64,000 nt of DNA from Comamonadaceae bacterium ALPHA2B. Lineage in GTDB: Bacteria > Pseudomonadota > Gammaproteobacteria > Burkholderiales > Burkholderiaceae_C. Within the stretch, counting starts at the first letter, position 1, and every line of letters starts with the position of its first letter. The DNA is taken from positions 1-64,000 of the forward strand of contig SCOE01000029.1 of NCBI GenBank assembly GCA_005503065.1, given 5' to 3'. The translations under genes and the position numbers were made by a program. Of the stretch, positions 59,511 to 64,000 are shown piece by piece. Under the pieces are notes generated by a model. The model did no database searches. It had not been told where the DNA came from and was given only the letters and a program-made list of their open reading frames with translations.

Positions 59511-59858
59511 TCAATCGAGGATGGAGCCGTTCTCCTGGGCCAGCCGTAGGTACTCCGACAACGGGCGCACCGCCCGGAAATACCGGTCCCGCATCACGGG
59601 CTGTTTGCTCGGCCCGACGATGGATGCGAGATCGGACAGCTTGATTTTGCCCAGCTCGGGCATGCCGATCCCCAAGTCGATCAGGCCATGGGCCGTATCG
59701 CCGTCGGCGGGGTCGAGCGACACCAGCAGCCAGGTGGCGTGTGCATCCGGCGTGAACAGCCGCACCACGGGCAGCGGGTCGATGACCCGGCCAGCGGCGC
59801 GGGCCTGGCCGTGTTCCAGCAACAGCCTGCGCTCGTCCTCGGTGATGAGCTGGTTCAT
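59511..59858 (-). CDS. DUF2958 protein of the ICE core, 115 aa
   Basis: The protein begins MNQLITEDERRLLLEHGQAR and has PLPVVRLFTPDAHATWLLVS, DPADGDTAHGLIDLGIGMPE and a final helix LSEYLRLAQENG. These are the DUF2958 signature; the family is frequent in ICEs and plasmids, and its biochemical role is unknown. The start was set at the family methionine, with the promoter region shared divergently with the XRE regulator at 60082. Confidence 0.85.
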   Translation of the reverse strand: MNQLITEDERRLLLEHGQARAAGRVIDPLPVVRLFTPDAHATWLLVSLDPADGDTAHGLIDLGIGMPELGKIKLSDLASIVGPSKQPVMRDRYFRAVRPLSEYLRLAQENGSILD

Positions 59859-60018
59859 GAGCGTCCCCTCATTCGCACAAAACCGCCGAAGCGTGAAAGC
59901 GCAAAACCGCATTGGCGGGTTTGTGGAAAGGCACGGACGCGGCTTTGCGCTTCTGTGAGAAGCCGCAGATACGGATTTCCGTAAAAGCACGAAAGCGGCA
60001 GGCGGGCATGGTTGAACA

Positions 60019-60039
60019 CTATAGATTGTAGTCCTATAG
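60019..60039. promoter_or_regulatory. CTATAG-N9-CTATAG candidate operator
   Basis: Two CTATAG palindromes (60019-60024 and 60034-60039), centres 15 bases apart, stand in an AT-rich pocket 43 bases before the XRE-type regulator gene. The same 223-base gap serves the divergent DUF2958 gene. Autoregulation by the small XRE protein, as in controller proteins, is a reasonable guess. Confidence 0.4.
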
Positions 60040-60081
60040 GGCGCAATCGGCTGTCATCTTGGATTTTGGGGAGATCCAGGG

Positions 60082-60375
60082 TTGGCAGCGAAACATACAT
60101 TGTCGGAGGCACTAAAGACCATCAGGAAAGCGCGTGGATTGAGCCAGGAGGCGTTCTCCGACGTGTCCAGCCGCACCTACATGAGCACGCTGGAGCGCGA
60201 CCTCAAAAGCCCCACCTTGAACAAGCTGGCCGAGCTGTGCGAGGTCATGGAGGTGCACCCGCTCACGCTGCTGACGCTGGCCTATGCCGGCGACGATCTG
60301 CAGCAGGTCGATCAGCTTCTGGTGCAGGTGCGCCAGGAGTTGGAGACTGTGGCGAAGAAGAGTGACACGCCATAG
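60082..60375 (+). CDS. XRE-family (Cro/C1-type) HTH regulator, 97 aa
   Basis: The protein has a complete XRE helix-turn-helix (LSEALKTIRKARGLSQEAFS; SSRTYMSTLERDLKSPTLNK) over residues 7-70 and a C-terminal helix for dimerisation. The SSRTYMSTLERxLKSPT pattern is close to small controller-type repressors. The TTG start at 60082 gives the family length; an AT-rich promoter zone with CTATAG repeats lies upstream. It is the only plus-strand regulator in this part of the ICE core and may switch transfer or excision. Confidence 0.82.
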   Translation: MAAKHTLSEALKTIRKARGLSQEAFSDVSSRTYMSTLERDLKSPTLNKLAELCEVMEVHPLTLLTLAYAGDDLQQVDQLLVQVRQELETVAKKSDTP

Positions 60376-60380
60376 CGTGC

Positions 60381-60612
60381 GACGTCGCTGGCGTGGCCGA
60401 TCCGGCGCTGCCGGTTCGGGGGATTGCAGGGGCGCCAAGCATCGCGCGGCGGGGATAGGCCGCAGGGCTTTCCCCCGGAGGCAAGCGCAGCGCGCAGCGC
60501 CGCAGGCGCGAAGGCGTGAGGGATTGGAGCCGGATGGCCGTGACGGCGAAGTCGGCACGGGGCGCAGCCCGTAAAGCCCGGCGGTGCACGGCACCGACAC
60601 GCCCGGCCGTTC
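60381..60612. repeat. Long direct repeat, copy 1
   Basis: About 230 bases here match 61614-61841 in the same orientation, with long exact blocks (for example the stretch from GCAGCGCGCAGCGCCGCAGG through the GTGAGGGAT region, and AAGTCGGCACGGGGCGCAGC). The copies flank the DUF736 gene and the 550 bases upstream of it. No gene is credible inside. Recombination between copies would delete DUF736. Confidence 0.75.
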
Positions 60613-60705
60613 TTGCAAACCGAAGGCTGCAACGTTCAGGAAGCAACTCGACACGGCGCAGCCCAGGCGGTGGTGTCGCCTCCTTGAAGTGCCGCGAAAG
60701 CAGCA

Positions 60706-60735
60706 CAGCGCCCCGCCGCAATGGGCGGGGCGCTG
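60706..60735 (-). terminator. Hairpin after the DUF736 gene
   Basis: CAGCGCCCCGCC (60706-60717) and GGCGGGGCGCTG (60724-60735) form a perfect 12-bp stem with a 6-base loop, seven bases past the DUF736 stop. The T-run on the minus strand is poor (TGCTGCTTTCG), so termination efficiency is uncertain. Confidence 0.55.
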
Positions 60736-60742
60736 GCAGCCG

Positions 60743-61063
60743 TCACGCCGCTTGGGGCTTGCTGCGCGACCAGATCAGGTCGTGTGTCCCGTCCTCGCCT
60801 TCGCCTTCGATCAGGCGGGCATAGACCGTGGCCGGGAATGAAGGATCGTCGAGGGTCACGGAGATGTATTCCCGCCCGGCCTCGCTGGTCTTCTTCCATG
60901 CCGCGCCGATGTCGTGGCTGGCGGCCTGCAGGCGAAAGTCCGGGGCCTTCTCGTTGTCGCCCTTGTCGTTGGGCACCAGCTTGACCTTGACGTTGAGCGT
61001 CAGGGTGCGAAGCGTGCCGGTGTAGCCGTCTTTGTCTGCGGTGAAGCTGCCGATGTTGGCCAT
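60743..61063 (-). CDS. DUF736 protein of the ICE core, 106 aa
   Basis: The protein begins [20 protein letters not shown] and carries [28 protein letters not shown] and a final DLIWSRSK, the DUF736 signature. These small beta-rich proteins are abundant in alpha- and beta-proteobacterial mobile elements, with unknown function. The AAAGGAGATC ribosome site is excellent. It is enclosed by the two long direct repeats. Confidence 0.92.
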   Translation of the reverse strand: MANIGSFTADKDGYTGTLRTLTLNVKVKLVPNDKGDNEKAPDFRLQAASHDIGAAWKKTSEAGREYISVTLDDPSFPATVYARLIEGEGEDGTHDLIWSRSKPQAA

Positions 61064-61871
61064 GATGGATCTCCTTTTGGTGGAACAAGGTTCGCGCCCA
61101 TCGCGTCCTTGTTGTGATCCGGCCGGCGGGGGACGGGCGGGCTGCACCGCTTGCGGTCGCAACGCAGTGGAGAGCCGGGAGGCGAAAAGAATTTGGCCCG
61201 CGAGGAATCTGCGCAGCAGAGGGGAAATTGTTTTCGCCGGACGGTTGCAGCCATGAAGCCCGAGGCGCAGCCGCGCCACCGCCAGGATTCACAACAACAC
61301 AAGGACGCCTTGGGCCGAACCGCATCGAAAGGAGACAGGCCGGCTCGGCATCCCCGAACGAAGGCTGCACCGGCTCGCCCACTGACGTAGGCCAGGTCAA
61401 CCACCCGACGACAAGCGAGAACGCCCCTGCCGCACCTTGCGGCGCCGGTCTTCGGGCGTGGCGCAGAAGCTCCATAGCGATGCCGGGCGGGATGTCCGTG
61501 AACCGTCCTTCGTGACGTGATGGGCGAGAACCGCCAGCGTTGAGGACGGCACGTATTCGCACAACTTGCCGCAGCAAGCCACGGCGCACCCACCGAGCAC
61601 TGCACATGCGGCGGGACGCTGGCCGGGCCGATCCGGCGCAGCCGGTTCGACGGTATCGAGGGGCGCCAAGCCCGCGCGGCGGGGATAGCCCGTAGGGCTT
61701 TCCCCTGGAGGCAAGCACAGCGCGCAGCGCCGCAGGCGCGAAGGCGTGAGGGATCAAAGCCGAATGGCCGTGACAGCGAAGTCGGCACGGGGCGCAGCCC
61801 GAGAGCCCGGCGGCGCTATGCGCCGACACGCCCAGGCCGTTCTATATTCTGAGAAGGGAACGCAGAACACC
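61064..61871. other. 800-base gap holding direct-repeat copy 2
   Basis: No credible gene is seen: frames on both strands are rich in Arg, Ala and Pro and lack ribosome sites. The first 550 bases have no recognised feature. Bases 61614-61841 are copy 2 of the long direct repeat, and the last 30 contain the leader of the acetyltransferase gene (TTCTATATTCTGAGAAGGGA, possibly a -10 and a ribosome site). Confidence 0.5.
61614..61841. repeat. Long direct repeat, copy 2
   Basis: This is the partner of 60381-60612, of similar length with scattered substitutions and a few short gaps. It lies directly before the acetyltransferase gene. Conservation over 230 noncoding bases suggests a functional DNA or RNA element, or a recent duplication within the ICE family. 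Confidence 0.75.
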
Positions 61872-62390
61872 ATGACCATCCAGCTCCGACACGAAACCCC
61901 GGACGACATCGCGGCCATCGAGGCCGTGACCATTGCCGCCTTCGCCAATGCACCACACACCAGCCACACGGAGCAATTCATCGTGCGTGCATTGCGCGAC
62001 GCTAACGAATTGGCGCTTTCCATCGTGGCCGAAGAACATGGCCAGGTCATCGGCCACGTCGCACTGTCGCCCGTGGCCATCACCGACGGCCACCGCCACA
62101 AGGCCAAAGGCTGGTACGGCCTGGGGCCGATCTCCGTGCTACCGCAAAAGCAAGGACAAGGCATCGGCGCGGGCCTGATGGAACAGGCGCTGGCCGAACT
62201 GCGGGACATGCAGGCCGCAGGCTGCGTGCTCTTGGGAGAACCCACGTACTACGCGCGCTTTGGCTTTCAGGCCCATGCGGGCCTGCAACTGCCGGGCGTG
62301 CCGCCCGGTTATTTCATGGCACTGGCCTTCCACGGGCCAATGCCCGAAGGCATCGCGCAGTACAGCGATGCCTTCAACGCCGCCGCCTGA
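61872..62390 (+). CDS. GNAT-family N-acetyltransferase, 172 aa
   Basis: The protein has the GNAT fold: IQLRHETPDDIAAIEAVTIA at the start, the acetyl-CoA loop VLPQKQGQGIGAGLMEQAL near residue 100, and GCVLLGEPTYYARFGF near 125. The YYxRFGF pattern places it with YhbS-like predicted acetyltransferases. It may modify a small molecule or a protein. It is the second plus-strand gene in this part of the core and may have been acquired as a small cargo gene. Confidence 0.9.
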   Translation: MTIQLRHETPDDIAAIEAVTIAAFANAPHTSHTEQFIVRALRDANELALSIVAEEHGQVIGHVALSPVAITDGHRHKAKGWYGLGPISVLPQKQGQGIGAGLMEQALAELRDMQAAGCVLLGEPTYYARFGFQAHAGLQLPGVPPGYFMALAFHGPMPEGIAQYSDAFNAAA

Positions 62391-62480
62391 GTGCCAACGA
62401 AGGCGGCGGCGTGGTGTTCTTGATGGGCTGTTCGGATTCAACACCGGGCGCGGCCACTGCCGTGCCCGGATTTTTGAATC

Positions 62481-62513
62481 CACCGGCCCCAGCGCGAAAC
62501 GCTGGGGCCGGTG
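62481..62513. terminator. 14-bp hairpin between convergent genes
   Basis: CACCGGCCCCAGCG (62481-62494) and CGCTGGGGCCGGTG (62500-62513) pair perfectly around the loop CGAAA. It lies between the end of the acetyltransferase gene and the end of the minus-strand 62520-62729 gene. No T-run follows on either side. A bidirectional terminator or mRNA-end hairpin is likely. Confidence 0.55.
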
Positions 62514-62519
62514 CTGGCG

Positions 62520-62729
62520 TCATTCCTTGGTTTCGATGATCCACCACACGGCGCGCTGCAAGGCGCGGCCCGTGATGGGGTGAATGTCGGTGAGGTCGGC
62601 ATGGGCCGTCCAACCCGAGGGCGGGCGGTAGCCGCGCACGTCGCCATCGCCGTGCCAGCGGCGGGCGCGCACCGTGCCGGGAGCGTAGATCGCCGCCATG
62701 CGCGGGTGGCTGGTGGTGGTGCGGGTCAT
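62520..62729 (-). CDS. Small hypothetical protein of the ICE core, 69 aa
   Basis: The basic protein begins MTRTTTSHPRMAAIYAPGTV and has RARRWHGDGDVRGYRPPSGW and ITGRALQRAVWWIIETKE. An AAGGAGAAATTCCC ribosome site is strong evidence for translation. I have seen similar short proteins next to parB in this type of element, without function. It follows parB after 62 bases including a hairpin. Confidence 0.65.
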   Translation of the reverse strand: MTRTTTSHPRMAAIYAPGTVRARRWHGDGDVRGYRPPSGWTAHADLTDIHPITGRALQRAVWWIIETKE

Positions 62730-62749
62730 GGGAATTTCTCCTTGCAGCG

Positions 62750-62777
62750 AAGCGCCCCGGTTTAGGCCGGGGCGCTT
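62750..62777 (-). terminator. Hairpin after parB
   Basis: AAGCGCCCCGG (62750-62760) pairs with CCGGGGCGCTT (62767-62777), loop of six bases, 14 bases downstream of the parB stop and 20 upstream of the next start. Without a T-run it is probably a partial terminator or a processing site in the shared mRNA. Confidence 0.5.
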
Positions 62778-62791
62778 GCCTTCGGCACGGG

Positions 62792-64000
62792 TCAAGCGGC
62801 CAACGCTTCGGCGGGTTCACCCGCCACGGTGGTGACTGCCTCCGCACCGTCCTGCGAGCCTTGCTCGGGCACGCCATCCATCTTGAAAATGACGGGCATC
62901 CAACCCTTGCCGTTCACCAGCCGCTCGGCCTCGCGGGCAATGTCGGCCTTCTTGAGCTTCGCCAGCCGGTTGACGCTCTCGGGCGCGAATTCGCCCACGG
63001 CTTGCAGAACGGCCGCCTTCGGGACATGCTTGAAATAGCCTTCCGCAGTCGGTTGCCACCACGCGGCCATGTCGAGGCCCACGGCCTGCGCCAGTTCTTC
63101 GCCCGGCTGCTGCGCCGTGGCGCGCAGCGTCACCACATCCACCGTGGATGCCACGCACACGGCCAGTAGCTTGACCAACTCGCCTTGCCCCATCGCCAGC
63201 AGCGCGGCGAACAGTGCGGCGCTGTCCTCGGGCAACTTGCCGCCCCACGTCTGCTGCGATTCGCGGAGCGCTACGGCGGCGGGAGACTCGGGCCAGTCCG
63301 GTGCCATGCCTTCCAGCCGGTCTTGAATTTTCAGGCTCACGCCCAGCGGCATATCGTGGCCGTAGTAGCGGCCCTGAAAGACGGTCTGCACCATGCCATG
63401 CACCAGCACGGCCAGCGCCACCTGTGGATGCTGGGCTACCTCGATTTGCAGCGCCGCCGTGCGGTGCGCGCTCAGGCGTTGGGCCAGCCGGTCGGAAATC
63501 GCTGCGGCCTTGGGCTGCACGTCTTCCTCGCCTTCGTCATCGTTCGCGGCGTCCGGGTCGCTAAAGCCTTGGCGCAACTTCTCCAGCGTGCGAAGGGCTT
63601 TCGCCTCGGCCTCGCGCAGCAGCCCTCGATGAATCACGGCCTCGCCGTTGCGGTCGATGGTGACGATGGCACCGGCTGCGGCCTTCACATTCGCGCCGTA
63701 TCCCTGCAAGCCTTCTTCCAGTGCCTGCAACTGCTCGCTCAGGGCTTCGCCTTCCTCCTGCAAGGCATCGGCCTTGTCCTCGTCGTCGGCGTCCATCGCG
63801 GCATCCACCGCTTCGGCCACCTCCTGCATCTTGGCTTGCAGCTTCTCGATGCGCTGCGCTTCGCGCTTGTTGGGTTCGCGCCGCTCCCTCGGGGCGCGCT
63901 GGAAGGCGTGCAGGTCGGCATGGGTCATGCCCGGCGTGGCATCGGCCCAAGCCCAGCCCTCGGCCTTCACCTCGGCGGCGATGCCGGTCAGCTTGTCTTG
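62792..64000 (-). CDS. parB: ParB/RepB-family partition-like protein (partial)
   Basis: The frame is open to the window edge, so only the C-terminal 400 or so residues are seen; the ParB nuclease-like/HTH part must lie outside. The visible part has a charged coiled coil (RREPNKREAQRIEKLQAKMQ; EEGEALSEQLQALEEGLQ), a TIDRNGEAVIHRGLLREAEA segment and a helical domain ending in a Leu/Ala-rich tail. The 'xDxxGxxxIxRGL' segment is typical of the ParB-like proteins of ICE and plasmid cores. With ParA it should aid maintenance. Confidence 0.82.
   Translation of the reverse strand, partial: QDKLTGIAAEVKAEGWAWADATPGMTHADLHAFQRAPRERREPNKREAQRIEKLQAKMQEVAEAVDAAMDADDEDKADALQEEGEALSEQLQALEEGLQGYGANVKAAAGAIVTIDRNGEAVIHRGLLREAEAKALRTLEKLRQGFSDPDAANDDEGEEDVQPKAAAISDRLAQRLSAHRTAALQIEVAQHPQVALAVLVHGMVQTVFQGRYYGHDMPLGVSLKIQDRLEGMAPDWPESPAAVALRESQQTWGGKLPEDSAALFAALLAMGQGELVKLLAVCVASTVDVVTLRATAQQPGEELAQAVGLDMAAWWQPTAEGYFKHVPKAAVLQAVGEFAPESVNRLAKLKKADIAREAERLVNGKGWMPVIFKMDGVPEQGSQDGAEAVTTVAGEPAEALAA

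Noticed and set aside
61000-61788. Long minus-strand frames through the direct repeats near DUF736
   Set aside because: They run through noncoding repeats, lack start signals and share the Ala/Arg/Cys-rich pattern of non-genes; similar frames appear in both repeat copies because the DNA is repeated.

Overview
The window is high-GC beta-proteobacterial DNA, most likely Comamonadaceae (Acidovorax/Comamonas/Delftia type). The evidence is the flanking chromosomal genes, a Tn4371-type conjugative element and two degenerate copies of an 'ATAGCTGC'-type repeat I associate with that family. No rRNA, tRNA or CRISPR was seen. Everything here is read from sequence; no database search was run.

Layout. 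(1) 1-3853 is chromosome: the end of an unknown gene, small proteins, a YbaL/Kef-type cation:proton antiporter (524-2224), and the first 20 codons of dusA (3791-3853), cut at the SVAPMMD motif. The 5' end of dusA is a known integration hotspot, so this looks like the left attachment junction of an integrated island. (2) 3854 to about 17400 is that island. Near the junction are accessory genes: a tandem winged-helix-like protein, a folded-RNA candidate with a small basic protein and terminator, and a YjzC-like protein. Next comes one long minus-strand phage-like operon (17080 to 5626): HTH regulator, small proteins, primase-polymerase/ATPase, a repeat cluster resembling a replication origin, a DUF5681 protein, a 1902-residue polyvalent virion-type protein with an HESGH motif, and a Bbp16-like capsid cement protein. 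No integrase, terminase, portal or major capsid gene is visible.

(3) About 17400 to 64000 (continuing beyond the window) is a Tn4371-family integrative conjugative element (ICE), apparently inserted into the island. Reading from its end: DUF2274, trbI-G-F-L-K-J-E-D-C-B, a CopG-type gene, traG, an EexN-like exclusion lipoprotein and the LysR-type traR. A catabolic cargo of about 21 kb follows (31269-52421). The core then resumes with the relaxase traI, traF, DUF2840, a small ribbon-helix-helix gene, parA, an iteron array, repA, HTH, DUF2285, DUF2958, an XRE regulator, DUF736, a GNAT acetyltransferase and a partial parB. The integrase is expected beyond base 64000.

The cargo is a CoA-based carboxylic-acid degradation system. 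One arm (minus strand, 35629 to 31269) has a nitroreductase, a long acyl-CoA dehydrogenase and ETF alpha/beta. The other (plus strand, 39211 to 52421) has a short acyl-CoA dehydrogenase, CoA-transferase, CoA ligase, thiolase, enoyl-CoA hydratase, 3-hydroxyacyl-CoA dehydrogenase-type SDR, nu-class-like GST, a DsbA-fold isomerase, a complete five-part branched-chain-type ABC importer and a truncated thiolase. Two AraC regulators and another SDR lie between the arms. A near-identical DNA element lies about 150 bp upstream of each arm in the same orientation relative to transcription, suggesting a shared activator. The minus-strand arm points directly into traR-traG-trb, so substrate-induced transcription could reach the transfer genes.

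The most novel-looking items are the nested dusA island with its origin-like repeats and partial virion genes, the repA iteron array within the ICE, the paired cargo operators, and a structured-RNA candidate near the dusA junction.
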